Source: QQWI01 sp964522015 (GTDB taxonomy: Bacteria; Bacillota; Clostridia; Peptostreptococcales; Acidaminobacteraceae). From it: 64,000 bases of DNA. The DNA lies in assembly GCA_964522015.1 (NCBI GenBank), contig CAZFST010000013.1, positions 39,875 through 103,874 on the forward strand, read 5' to 3'. The position numbers and the translations under genes were made by a program. Below, one piece after another: positions 1 to 9,082 of the stretch. The notes beneath the pieces are model-generated. The model had not been told where the DNA came from and did not search any database. It saw only the letters and a program-made list of their open reading frames with translations. Each line of letters starts with the position of its first letter. Position 1 is the first letter of the stretch.

Positions 1-21
1 AACATGAAAGGAAAAGTGATT

Positions 22-288
22 ATGGCTAAGCACATTCGCATTATGGTTATGGAAGATGTGACAAAGTTTAATATCGTGTTACCCATTGGATTAGTGGCAA
101 GGCTCTTGAGGTTTAGTGGTGATTTGGCCAATGTATTTGCAAAACAAAGGCTTCAAGTTAAGGTTGGGATTGAGGTAAAAGACTTTAAAGTATTAGCAGA
201 GTTTATAGATTCAATCAAAGAGTTTGAACCTTTTACAATGGTAGAAATAGAAGAGGGTAAGAGTCGTGTCTTAATTAGGACAGAGTGA
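22..288 (+). CDS. SHOCT-like/YvlB-type small protein (possibly 5' incomplete)
   Basis: A small protein of about 88 residues resembling the C-terminal half of the protein at 716-1120: a beta-rich stretch (HIRIMVMEDVTKFNIVLPIG) and a closing segment ending in a hydrophobic-acidic strand. Such proteins are found beside DUF2089 regulators in Firmicutes; no biochemical role is established. I start at the ATG at 22 because GGA at 9-13 is suitably spaced. An in-frame ATG lies at 4, and the frame stays open to the window edge, so a longer N-terminus, such as the SHOCT-like helix seen in the later gene, cannot be excluded. The next gene starts within 10 bases of the stop, so the two are probably co-transcribed. 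Confidence 0.6.
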   Translation: MAKHIRIMVMEDVTKFNIVLPIGLVARLLRFSGDLANVFAKQRLQVKVGIEVKDFKVLAEFIDSIKEFEPFTMVEIEEGKSRVLIRTE

Positions 289-295
289 GGTGTCT

Positions 296-661
296 ATGAA
301 CAGAGAAGTCATTGGTAAGTGTCCTGTATGCGGAGATGGGCTAAAAGTCACACAACTCAGCTGCAAAACTTGCAGTACGAGCCTTCATGGACAATTTGAG
401 CTCTGTAAATTTTGCAAGCTCACTGAAGATCAAAAGTCCTTTGCAATGATATTCATAAAAAATAGGGGCAATATTAAAGAAATCGAAAAAGAATTGGGGA
501 TTTCATATCCAACAGTGCGGAATAAATTGGATGATGTTGTGGACGCCCTAGGATTTTCAGTCGAGAAAAAGCCTACAATTGATAAGAAAGAAATTCTACA
601 ACAGCTCAGTGAAGGGTTGATTACAAAAGAAGAAGCCCTTAAACGGTTATCAGAAAACTAA
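296..661 (+). CDS. DUF2089 family putative transcriptional regulator
   Basis: The protein has about 121 residues. An N-terminal zinc-ribbon-like region carries two CxxC-type pairs (CPVCG; CKTC) and a further CKFC motif. A helix-turn-helix-like segment (NIKEIEKELGISYPTVRNKL) follows, which is the DUF2089 signature. The C-terminal tail (ILQQLSEGLITKEEALKRL) resembles the SHOCT-like helix that begins the next protein. The likely role is a DNA-binding autoregulator of this three-gene cluster (inference from architecture). A GTG at 290 is in frame, but GAGG at 287-290 is placed to serve the ATG at 296. It sits between two SHOCT-like genes, an arrangement recurrent in Firmicutes. Confidence 0.85.
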   Translation: MNREVIGKCPVCGDGLKVTQLSCKTCSTSLHGQFELCKFCKLTEDQKSFAMIFIKNRGNIKEIEKELGISYPTVRNKLDDVVDALGFSVEKKPTIDKKEILQQLSEGLITKEEALKRLSEN

Positions 662-715
662 AAAGATATGAATGGATGGCGCAGTTCACTAATCGTTACT
701 TAATAGGAGGCTCAT

Positions 716-1120
716 ATGTCAATTCAAGAAGAAAAATTAGCGGTCTTAAAGATGATTGAAGATGGTAAAATAACAGCCCAAGAAGGTCTGGAACTAATGG
801 AAGCTTTGAAGCATTCAACATCAACTGCATCAGTCCCATCATTTACTAAGGAGTCAACCACATCAACATCTATGAAGATGTTGCGAATTCGGGTTCGCGA
901 AGGACAAGATAAAACTAAGGTAAACGTCAACATTCCCTTGCCTCTGGTAAAAGTAGGTCTTGATATTGCTAAGAATGTTAAAATTGGTGAGCACCAAGAT
1001 TTGCTCAGCAAAATCGATATGGACGAGATTGTGGCCTTGATTGAGAACGGTGCACAAGGCAAATTAATAGAAATTGAAGATGTTGAATCCGATACCATGG
1101 TCGAAGTGTTTGTCGATTAA
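716..1120 (+). CDS. SHOCT-like domain protein (YvlB-type)
   Basis: A 134-residue protein. Residues 1-30 form a helical hairpin (EEKLAVLKMIEDGKITAQEG) typical of SHOCT-like domains. A low-complexity Ser/Thr linker at about 38-55 follows, then a beta-rich domain (MLRIRVREG, VNVNIPLPLVK) matching the first gene of the window. A strong TAGGAGG at 704-710 supports the ATG start. There are no membrane segments, so it is predicted cytoplasmic. It closes the DUF2089 operon and is followed by a strong terminator at 1154. Function is unknown; a partner or anti-factor role for the DUF2089 protein is a guess. Confidence 0.8.
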   Translation: MSIQEEKLAVLKMIEDGKITAQEGLELMEALKHSTSTASVPSFTKESTTSTSMKMLRIRVREGQDKTKVNVNIPLPLVKVGLDIAKNVKIGEHQDLLSKIDMDEIVALIENGAQGKLIEIEDVESDTMVEVFVD

Positions 1121-1153
1121 CCCCTAAATTAACGTCACTAATTAACCCCCTAA

Positions 1154-1196
1154 TACAAAACCCCCATACAATTGTGATGGGGGTTTTGTATTTTCT
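1154..1196 (+). terminator. Rho-independent terminator of the DUF2089 operon
   Basis: A perfect 14-bp inverted repeat (TACAAAACCCCCAT at 1154-1167 and its complement at 1177-1190) has a 9-base loop, is partly T-rich at the 3' side and is followed by TTTTC. It lies 33 bases after the last stop codon and separates this operon from the chemosensory operon. Confidence 0.85.
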
Positions 1197-1283
1197 GATG
1201 ATACATGCTTGCTTATCTAGATAAATTTGCTTAGCATGGCCTTTCAGTGGATATAAGTACGATAGAAATACGAGGAGGTCCCT

Positions 1284-2474
1284 ATGAGCAAAAGGGTACT
1301 ATTTGTCGATGATCAAAATCATATGAGACAGGCATTCGAATCGTTATTTGAATTGAATGGGTTTATTTGTTTTTATTTAGAGCGCACAGAAAACGTGATG
1401 GCTTTTTTAGAAACTGAACAAGTAGATTTAATCCTCACCACTTTACTCTCAGTAACAAATGACAGCTTCGGGCTCTTGACATTAATAAAAGAAAAACACC
1501 CTAATATTTTACGCATTGCCCTCAGCGGCTTCACAGATAGTAAACAGGTTTATAAGGCGATTGAATCTAATTTAGCGAGACTCTACCTATTTAAGCCCTG
1601 GGATAGCGAGGAAATATTGAAGGTAATTCAAAAGTTATTTGCCCTCGAGGAGCAGTTAAAAGATGAACCATTAAAGCAAATGATAAATCGCATTGACGAG
1701 CTACCCACCATCCCCACCCTTTATTTAGCGGTTTCAAAGTTGATTAAGGAAGATGCCGAAATTCAGCGTATCGCCACATTGATAGAAAATGACCCCGCCA
1801 TTGCATCAAGAATACTTCGGGTTGCCAATTCAGCTTTTTTTGGCGCTAAAACAGGCTCAATTACACAAGCGATAATGTTTATTGGACTCATCAACGTGAA
1901 GAATATCATCTTGAGCAACCGTGTTTTTTCACAGATTGCAGATGCAAAACAGGCTGAACTCCATTGGCAACACGCAGGACTGACCAACCGACTCACCCAT
2001 ATTTTTTATGAAAGAGTCCATAACCGCAAAATGCCTTTAGTTATCTCATCTGCTGGTCTTTTGCATAATGTTGGTATTGTCTTGATGATGTCACATTTTA
2101 AGCAGGCTTATCAACCGATATTAGATCTAATGGGCAAGAAGCCAGAAAAAGACCTTTTGACTGAAGAAATGAGTCTTCTTGGAGCGACACACGCACAAAT
2201 GGGGAGTTATTTATTAGATTGGTGGGAATTGCCCCATTCTTTAGTAGAGGTAGCGCTCTATCATCATAATCCAGACCACCAAAATGTCATCAATAAAGAT
2301 ATTGTATCATTTGTGCATTTTGCATCATCCTGTGCCTGGTACATACTTCTAGATGGTGATATCGCTATTTTGCCACAAGAATCAACACTAGGTCCATGGG
2401 GGTTGAATCAAAACATGCTGATTGAGACTATCAACCAGATCCGTCAAGAAACCATCATTCAAAAGTCGAGGTGA
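1284..2474 (+). CDS. HDOD domain protein with degenerate receiver domain
   Basis: A 396-residue protein. Residues 1-120 fold like a response-regulator receiver: acidic pair D9-D10 and the conserved Lys in LFKPWD (K104) are present. The expected phospho-acceptor is replaced: the motif reads DLILTTLL, placing Thr53 where Asp should be. Residues about 130-330 form an HDOD domain (PTIPTLYLAVSKLIKED, LIENDPAIASRILRVANSAFFG), a non-catalytic HD-GYP relative used as a signalling scaffold. GGAGG at 1273-1277 supports the ATG. It heads the chemosensory operon and overlaps the next gene. An output or scaffold protein that cannot be phosphorylated in the usual way is the best interpretation (inference). 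Confidence 0.85.
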   Translation: MSKRVLFVDDQNHMRQAFESLFELNGFICFYLERTENVMAFLETEQVDLILTTLLSVTNDSFGLLTLIKEKHPNILRIALSGFTDSKQVYKAIESNLARLYLFKPWDSEEILKVIQKLFALEEQLKDEPLKQMINRIDELPTIPTLYLAVSKLIKEDAEIQRIATLIENDPAIASRILRVANSAFFGAKTGSITQAIMFIGLINVKNIILSNRVFSQIADAKQAELHWQHAGLTNRLTHIFYERVHNRKMPLVISSAGLLHNVGIVLMMSHFKQAYQPILDLMGKKPEKDLLTEEMSLLGATHAQMGSYLLDWWELPHSLVEVALYHHNPDHQNVINKDIVSFVHFASSCAWYILLDGDIAILPQESTLGPWGLNQNMLIETINQIRQETIIQKSR

Positions 2475-2476
2475 CT

Positions 2477-2965
2477 ATGAAAATATTGATTGCAGACGAT
2501 AGTCGTTTAATACGACTTCAAGTAGAAGATTTAATCAGGCTACATTTCCCCCAGGCCGTCATCAAAACAGCAGAAGATGGTCAACAGGCTCTTGTGATTA
2601 TTAAGCAATTTAGGCCACAGGTAATATTACTGGATATCATTATGCCTAATTTAAGCGGTATAGAGGTTTTAACCAGCATAGAGGGAATGCTTGAGAGTGG
2701 TGAAATGCGTGCCATTATGTTTTCATCTGTTGATGACAAAGCCACACTTAAACAGTGCTTTGAACTGGGAGCATCGGATTTTATATCAAAGCCCCTCGAT
2801 GAATTGGAGACCATCGCACGGCTGACCAGTTCTTTTAGGACAATGAACCTTTACAACGATTTCGTCCGTACAAAAGAAGCCCTCAGAGCAAGTCAGGAGG
2901 CCTTGAGTAAATGTCAGGACGCTCTGAGTAATGTTAAAGCACAACCTTTGAATGATCAGAAATAG
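2477..2965 (+). CDS. CheY-like response regulator with C-terminal coiled tail
   Basis: A 162-residue single receiver. Acidic residues D7-D8, phospho-acceptor D53 (VILLDIIMP) and the Lys of ISKPLDE are all present, so it should accept phosphate, most plausibly from the adjacent CheA (inference). A C-terminal extension of about 40 residues with repeated heptad-like text (ALRASQEALSKCQDALSNV) is probably helical or coiled coil. GTG at 2471 is in frame, but GAGG at 2468-2471 fits the ATG at 2477, the same spacing used elsewhere in this operon. The start codon lies 2 bases past the previous stop. Confidence 0.9.
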   Translation: MKILIADDSRLIRLQVEDLIRLHFPQAVIKTAEDGQQALVIIKQFRPQVILLDIIMPNLSGIEVLTSIEGMLESGEMRAIMFSSVDDKATLKQCFELGASDFISKPLDELETIARLTSSFRTMNLYNDFVRTKEALRASQEALSKCQDALSNVKAQPLNDQK

Positions 2966-3018
2966 ATAAGAACTTGATAAAAACTTGATGAGAAATACAG
3001 TCCAGTCGGGAGGGAAAT

Positions 3019-5109
3019 ATGTCGGAGCAAATGAGCTTAGAACCAATGGTTGAGATGTATTTATTTGAAACAACACAACTGATTGATAAGTTAGAACAAA
3101 TCATTATGCGCAGTGAAAGTGAGAACAATATCTCCAGTGATATCAACGAGATTTTTAGGATTATGCATACCATCAAAGGGAATTCCATGATGATGATGTA
3201 TGAAGGTATTGCCAATCTAGCACATGCCATAGAAGATATGTTTGACTTTTTAAAGGTCAACCCAGATGCAGTTTCAGACTTTGGTCAAATTTTTGACGTC
3301 TTGCTTGAAACAGTGGATTTTTTTAAACTTGAAGTTGCAAAAATCAGTGGTGGGGATGTTGCGGATGGTTCCTGTGATGAACTAGTGGCTGTGATAAAAA
3401 CACACATGGTAGCTCTGAAATCTAAATCCCCCAATGTTATAGCAGCAAAATCTGCTGAAGAGCAACCGACTCGTTTCTTTATTCCGGCAACCAGCGGCCC
3501 TGAAATGCTTAAGGAGACAGCAGAGCAGCTAGAAGAAAAGTCTAAAATTAAGTACTATGCGACCACTATTCATTTTGAAGATGGTTGTGAGCTCGAGAAC
3601 GTAAGGGCATTCTCAATTGTTCATGGACTTAAGGATTTTGTTGAAGAAGAAATTCATTTTCCACCGGATATCATTGAAAATGAAGCTTCGGTCTTTGCCA
3701 TTAGAACCAATGGATTTGTTATCTATTATAAAACGTTGGAAACACCAGAGACCCTGGAAGCTCATTTTAATAGCACAGCATTTATCACCAGTGTGGTGAC
3801 CCACGAAATGGATCAATTAAGTTATGAAAGTCACTGTGAGATCAATCAAGAAGAAAAAGCAGAGGTCAAGGCTTTGGAACTTGAAACCAGTACACGACTT
3901 GTTTCAAAGGATAAACCCGTCAAGAAAGTTCAAGCGGTGGCTACAGAGGCTCAATCGTCAAAAAACTTTATTACGGTGGATCTGACAAAAGTCAATCAGC
4001 TAATGGATCTTGTTGGAGAATTAGTGGTTTCAGAGTCCATGGTCACTAGAAATCCAGAGGTGGAAGCCCTTCAAATTGATAGTTTTGATAAGGCCTCCAG
4101 GCAGCATCGTTTTATTATAAAAGAAATTCAAGATGCAGTGATGAGCATGCGTATGGTACCTCTAGATTTAACATTCCAAAAGATGAACCGGTTAGTTAGG
4201 GATATGACTAAAAAAACCAATAAACTTGTTAATTTGAATATCATAGGTGCGCAAACAGAAGTCGATAAAAATGTAATTGAGCATATCGGTGATCCACTTA
4301 TGCACATTATTAGAAATGCAATTGATCATGGTATTGAGACACCAGAGGAACGCCGAGAAACCACCAAGGCTCTCAGTGGCAGTGTGACTTTAGAAGCAAA
4401 ACAGTCAGGTGGCAGTGTCTATATTATTGTTAAAGATGATGGGAAGGGTATTCACCGAGAAAAGGTACTGGATAAGGCAGAAAATCTAGGTTTACTCTAT
4501 AAATCAAGAGAAGAGTATACTGACAAAGAGGTTTTTTCCTTGCTCTTTGAACCCGGATTTTCAACAAAAGAAGAAGTGACTGAGTTCTCGGGCAGAGGCG
4601 TGGGCATGGATGTTGTTTCTCGTAATATAGAAGAAGTTGGTGGTTCTGTAACCGTTGACTCAGTCCTTGGCCACGGATCTGAATTTAGTATCAAAATACC
4701 TCTGACCCTGGCTATTATTGAAGGGATGCTCGTCCGTGTAGGCAATGTGATTTTTTCTTTGCCAATTACTTCGATCAGAGAATCCATGAGGATTCAAAAC
4801 AGTCAACTTATTAGAGACAATGAACGGCGTGAGATGGTCATTATTCGCGATGAATGTGTACCAGTGGTTCGTCTATACGATAAATATAACATTAACGATG
4901 CTGAGGAAGCCATTGATCAGGGTGTACTGGTTATGATCGAGAACGATCATGGTAAGATGATGCTGTTTGTTGATCAAATGATAGGTGAACAGCAGTTGGT
5001 TGTAAAACGCATCCCAAAATACATGCAAAAAGTAGAAGGTGTGTCTGGTTGTGCACTGCTTGGAGATGGTCGTATTTCTCTAATTCTCGACCCTGCCGGT
5101 TTATCGTGA
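3019..5109 (+). CDS. cheA: Chemotaxis-type histidine kinase CheA
   Basis: A 696-residue CheA with the expected domain order. The HPt (P1) domain spans about 1-105, with phospho-accepting H50 in IMHTIKGNS. A variable P2-like domain spans about 145-265. The P3 dimerisation helices (LTKVNQLMDLVGELVVSES) span about 320-395. The HATPase domain has the N-box HIIRNAIDHGIE, DDGKGI and GRGVGMDVV. A C-terminal CheW-like domain starts at about 565. GGGAGGG at 3009-3014 supports the ATG. CheA phosphorylates CheY-type receivers; candidates are encoded at 2477 and 9079. No chemoreceptor, CheR, CheB, CheC or CheD is in the operon, so its input may come from the hybrid kinase locus or from receptors encoded elsewhere. 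Confidence 0.96.
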   Translation: MSEQMSLEPMVEMYLFETTQLIDKLEQIIMRSESENNISSDINEIFRIMHTIKGNSMMMMYEGIANLAHAIEDMFDFLKVNPDAVSDFGQIFDVLLETVDFFKLEVAKISGGDVADGSCDELVAVIKTHMVALKSKSPNVIAAKSAEEQPTRFFIPATSGPEMLKETAEQLEEKSKIKYYATTIHFEDGCELENVRAFSIVHGLKDFVEEEIHFPPDIIENEASVFAIRTNGFVIYYKTLETPETLEAHFNSTAFITSVVTHEMDQLSYESHCEINQEEKAEVKALELETSTRLVSKDKPVKKVQAVATEAQSSKNFITVDLTKVNQLMDLVGELVVSESMVTRNPEVEALQIDSFDKASRQHRFIIKEIQDAVMSMRMVPLDLTFQKMNRLVRDMTKKTNKLVNLNIIGAQTEVDKNVIEHIGDPLMHIIRNAIDHGIETPEERRETTKALSGSVTLEAKQSGGSVYIIVKDDGKGIHREKVLDKAENLGLLYKSREEYTDKEVFSLLFEPGFSTKEEVTEFSGRGVGMDVVSRNIEEVGGSVTVDSVLGHGSEFSIKIPLTLAIIEGMLVRVGNVIFSLPITSIRESMRIQNSQLIRDNERREMVIIRDECVPVVRLYDKYNINDAEEAIDQGVLVMIENDHGKMMLFVDQMIGEQQLVVKRIPKYMQKVEGVSGCALLGDGRISLILDPAGLS

Positions 5110-5119
5110 GGTATAAGTT

Positions 5120-5638
5120 ATGATAGAAAAAATCAACAATAGGGAAGCAACCAACTCTGAATTGGTAGAAATCAATCAACCCCCTTCGGACAGTAAAAAA
5201 GAACAAGAAGTTCTTTTAAAAGCAATGACATTTATTATTGATCAAACAGAATATGGGATAGATATCACTGATGTAAGAGACATCGTTCGTATGCAGGAAA
5301 TCACTTTTTTTCCTAACCAAGCCCATTATATAAAGGGTCTGATTAATTTAAGAGGAAAAATAGTGCCAACTATGGATATTGGTTTGAAATTCAATCTTCC
5401 TGAGCGGGTATATGACGATCGAACTTGTATTGTGGTAATTGAAAAAGATGAAACCATGCTTGGGATGATTGTTGATCGTATCAATGAAGTTAAAACATTT
5501 TCAAGTGCATCAATTTCTCTCCCAGCAAAGCACACAGAAGGTAAGGTCAATGCTTTTTTAATGGGTATTGGGCAAACTACAGATAGCCACACGCTCTTAT
5601 TGAAAACTGATAAAATCATGAGTCATGAAGAGTACTAA
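5120..5638 (+). CDS. cheW: Chemotaxis coupling protein CheW
   Basis: A 172-residue CheW adaptor: two SH3-like beta subdomains with typical text (FIIDQTEYGIDITDVRDIVR; YIKGLINLRGKIVPTMDIG; GMIVDRINEVKTF). CheW links receptor cytoplasmic tips to CheA. A roughly 35-residue charged N-terminal extension is longer than in minimal CheW. It starts 10 bases after cheA with GAGG upstream, so translation is probably coupled. The local partner is the CheA at 3019; the receptor it couples is not in the window. Confidence 0.95.
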   Translation: MIEKINNREATNSELVEINQPPSDSKKEQEVLLKAMTFIIDQTEYGIDITDVRDIVRMQEITFFPNQAHYIKGLINLRGKIVPTMDIGLKFNLPERVYDDRTCIVVIEKDETMLGMIVDRINEVKTFSSASISLPAKHTEGKVNAFLMGIGQTTDSHTLLLKTDKIMSHEEY

Positions 5639-5674
5639 GATAGAAAAAGTGCAATAAAGCGAAAGTAGGTGCCT

Positions 5675-8600
5675 ATGAGCTTAAAAATGAAGTTGCTCGT
5701 TTTAACTAATCAACAACTACTGCCACCTATATTACTTAAACGATTGAGGGATCATGATATTTTAGAGCAGGTTGAGCTCATTAGCTTTGATGGGTTTACA
5801 GATATCATAGAATGGCATGCATACTTTTGTATCCTGATGGTGGGTATGCCCAATGGGGATCTGTTTTCCCGTATTCACTTAAGTCCCTTGCCAAAAATCT
5901 TGCTTCTGCACAACGAGGAAATGCTACCACTTAGCACTGCCCTGGGAGATGGACTCTATTTAGGTGATATTCCGATTTTTTTAGTGCATCAAGATCGCTT
6001 ATTGATTGATACCTTAGTAGCACTTAGAGAACATGCGCAAACCTCTGAACTGAAGCATTTATCATACGACCAAGATTTTGTACTTACCACATTAGGGGCA
6101 CTTGGGGATGGGGTTATTGTTTCGGATTTCTCGCAAGGTGTTAAGTACATTAACCAAGCTGGAAGAGAAATTTTACGATACTTTGGTAGTTTTAAAGAAA
6201 TGTCATTTGAGTCTATATTTAGAATTGAATATGGAAATTTAAAAATTACAGAAGTCTTAATACCAGAACGGATCTTAGAGAATCAAACCTCATTCGGATT
6301 ACAAAAAAATGCAGTTCTTAGGGATCAAGAAGGTAATGTGAAATTCATTTCAGCAAATTTTTCACCCTTAGTGGTTGATAATAGGGGGCTAATAGGATTT
6401 GTTGTCGTGTTTAGGGATATCAGTCGGATCAGAGAAGCAGAACGCCGCTTAACAATTTATTCTGAAGCGATCAGACAAAGCTTAGAATCAGTCATTATCG
6501 CAGATGAAAATTTCGAGATTTTAAGTGCTAATTTAAAGTTCTATGAAACGTTCAAATATCAGCGGGGTACCTTGGTAGATGTGAATTTTTATGATTTGCC
6601 ATTTTTAAAAAATGCTCTGGACATTGAGGTGATGAAGACAGAATTAACCCATCACACCTCCTTATCTCAAATGATTACGATTTTAATAGAAGGACAGAGT
6701 TATCATTTTAGAATGATGATCAATTCTGTTTTAGACAATTCTATATTTTATTATCTGATTACTTTTATGGATATGAGTAAACAAATTCGTGCAGAAGAGC
6801 TCCTGAAAAAAGAACGGGAGAACTTACAAACGATTTTTGAAGGTTTGCCATTAGGTGTCTTGATCCTGAATTCTGAAAAAAAAGTTGTCAGAGCAAATCA
6901 AGCCATTACAGACCTATTTCACACTTCATTTGATCAAGTTTACAATAATGGTCCAGGTGTAGCCTATCGCTGCTCCAGATTGATCAGTGGTCATGCGACT
7001 TGTTCAAGCGATGGTGAGTGTGTTAATTGTCCAATTGACCAAGTGATAGGCCGGGCTTTAATGCTTGGTGAAGGCACAAGTGGTCAAGAGGTTGAAATGG
7101 AAATAACATCAATCATGGGAGTTGTGGAGAAAAAATGGCTCCGTATCAGCGTGGTGGCATTTGATTTAGAAGGTGACAACGCTGTGATGATGGTTTTAGA
7201 GGATGTCACTGAAACTAAGGCAATTGCAAATCACTTATTAGAAAATGAAATGCGTTTAAGACTGATTACCGATAATATGATTGACACAGTGACACAACTG
7301 GATCTTCAAGGACGGATTATTTACGCCAGTCCATCCCATTGGAACTTAATGGGGTACACCCCAGACTATTTGATTGGCAGAACGTTGATTGAATTTGTTC
7401 ATCCTGATGACAAGTCTACAGTGATTGAGCGGATGCAACGACGCCTTGAAAACAGGGAAAGTTTTGTCACTGAACTGCGAGTGATGCGAAAAGATGGGGT
7501 TTATATTTGGTTAGAGTCAATCGGAAATGTTCTAAAAGATCAATGGGGTAACGAATCACTCATTTATGTGAGCCGAGATGTGACTATTAAGCGGCAGGTA
7601 TTGGATGAAATGCAATTAGCTAAAGATGCTGCTGTTGCTGCAAACAAGTCAAAAAGTGAATTTTTAGCGAATATGAGTCATGAAATAAGGACTCCCATGA
7701 ATGGCATCATTGGGATGACCAATCTAACCTTGATGACAGAACTGGATGGGGATCAACGTGAGAATCTAGGCCTTGTAAAAAACTCAGCTGAAAACTTACT
7801 TAAAATCATCAATTCCATTTTGGACTTTAGTAAAATTGAGTCAGGAAAAATCATATTGGAAGTTCATCCATTTAATTTAAGGCAGACCGTAGCTAAAGTG
7901 ATAAAACCTTTCAAAATTGAGGCGAATGCTAAAAATATACAGATGCTATACGACATTGATACATCCATTTCAGTGGTTGTTAAAGGGGATAGTAATCGGT
8001 TGATTCAAATTCTGAATAATTTAATCGGCAACGCCGTGAAATTCACCCACACTGGTGAAATCAATGTTTCGGTTAAAAGAAAAGCGATGAGACATAACAC
8101 CACCTTTCTAGAATTTAGCGTTAAGGATACAGGTATTGGCATCTCGACACAAAATCATCATAAATTATTTGAGTCATTCAGCCAAGTAGATGGCTCCATG
8201 ACAAGAAAATATGGTGGTACTGGTTTAGGATTGGCGATTACCAAACAATTGATTGAAATTATGGGTGGGAAGATTGAAGTGATTTCAGAGATTGGTATAG
8301 GGACAACATTCTCTTTTGAAATACCATTTATTGAGGTAGACCAGTATGTTCAGGTTTCCGATGAAATTACTAATGTTCCTAAAGCCCATCGACATTTGAG
8401 GGTGCTTCTAGTTGAAGATGATATTGTTAATCAAACCTTAGCCATAAGACTATTAGAAAAACAGTTTCATGAAGTCACCCTTGCAGAAAACGGTCAAGAG
8501 GCTCTCGATCAACTGAATCAGAAGGAATTTGATATCGTCTTAATGGATATTCAAATGCCTCTGATGGATGGCATAGAAGCAACGCGCTTAATCAGATTGC

Positions 8601-9082
8601 AAGTACAATATAAGCACTTGCCAATTGTTGCACTCACCGCCCATGCCATAAAAGGTGATGAAGAGCGATTTTTAAAATCTGGCATGGATGCTTATATCTC
8701 AAAACCGATTCAAATTGAACAATTCTATTCTGTAATTGAAGAACTGACAGCTGATAAGAAATCGGTGAGAGATATTGTAAATCAAGTGACAGAGGTACAA
8801 TCTATAGAAGATTTAAGTACAGATGAACTTCGTAACTATTTGGATGAGTTAATTGTGTATATCGATAAGCTTGAATCGATTATTCAAACAAATCAGTTTG
8901 AAACTATCGGAACATATGCTCATTATATAAAAAATCTTGCGACAACCGTTGGAGACAAGGACGTTAAAAGATGGGCTATGCGTCTTGAAATGACAGCGCG
9001 AAAAGAGGTCACTGAACCCTTAATGGCAGGCTTTTTAGATCTAAAACAAGCGGTATTAACGATTGAAAGGGGTATATCATGA
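5675..9082 (+). CDS. Multi-PAS hybrid histidine kinase with receiver and HPt
   Basis: A protein of about 1135 residues. An N-terminal 110-residue region resembles a degenerate receiver. Several PAS-like domains fill about 125-640, one with a cysteine cluster (C433, C443, C449, C452). HisKA has H669 (NMSHEIRTPMNG), followed by HATPase (NLIGNAVKF, GTGLGLAI). The receiver at about 905-1025 has D958 (IVLMDIQMP). A C-terminal HPt-like domain has H1083 in AHYIKNLATT. No transmembrane segment is evident, so it is a cytoplasmic sensor. All parts of a four-step phosphorelay are present in one chain; the CheY-like protein at 9079 overlaps by 4 bases and is the likely final acceptor (inference). GTG at 5669 is in frame, but AGG at 5667-5669 better serves the ATG at 5675. 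Confidence 0.93.
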   Translation: MSLKMKLLVLTNQQLLPPILLKRLRDHDILEQVELISFDGFTDIIEWHAYFCILMVGMPNGDLFSRIHLSPLPKILLLHNEEMLPLSTALGDGLYLGDIPIFLVHQDRLLIDTLVALREHAQTSELKHLSYDQDFVLTTLGALGDGVIVSDFSQGVKYINQAGREILRYFGSFKEMSFESIFRIEYGNLKITEVLIPERILENQTSFGLQKNAVLRDQEGNVKFISANFSPLVVDNRGLIGFVVVFRDISRIREAERRLTIYSEAIRQSLESVIIADENFEILSANLKFYETFKYQRGTLVDVNFYDLPFLKNALDIEVMKTELTHHTSLSQMITILIEGQSYHFRMMINSVLDNSIFYYLITFMDMSKQIRAEELLKKERENLQTIFEGLPLGVLILNSEKKVVRANQAITDLFHTSFDQVYNNGPGVAYRCSRLISGHATCSSDGECVNCPIDQVIGRALMLGEGTSGQEVEMEITSIMGVVEKKWLRISVVAFDLEGDNAVMMVLEDVTETKAIANHLLENEMRLRLITDNMIDTVTQLDLQGRIIYASPSHWNLMGYTPDYLIGRTLIEFVHPDDKSTVIERMQRRLENRESFVTELRVMRKDGVYIWLESIGNVLKDQWGNESLIYVSRDVTIKRQVLDEMQLAKDAAVAANKSKSEFLANMSHEIRTPMNGIIGMTNLTLMTELDGDQRENLGLVKNSAENLLKIINSILDFSKIESGKIILEVHPFNLRQTVAKVIKPFKIEANAKNIQMLYDIDTSISVVVKGDSNRLIQILNNLIGNAVKFTHTGEINVSVKRKAMRHNTTFLEFSVKDTGIGISTQNHHKLFESFSQVDGSMTRKYGGTGLGLAITKQLIEIMGGKIEVISEIGIGTTFSFEIPFIEVDQYVQVSDEITNVPKAHRHLRVLLVEDDIVNQTLAIRLLEKQFHEVTLAENGQEALDQLNQKEFDIVLMDIQMPLMDGIEATRLIRLQVQYKHLPIVALTAHAIKGDEERFLKSGMDAYISKPIQIEQFYSVIEELTADKKSVRDIVNQVTEVQSIEDLSTDELRNYLDELIVYIDKLESIIQTNQFETIGTYAHYIKNLATTVGDKDVKRWAMRLEMTARKEVTEPLMAGFLDLKQAVLTIERGIS

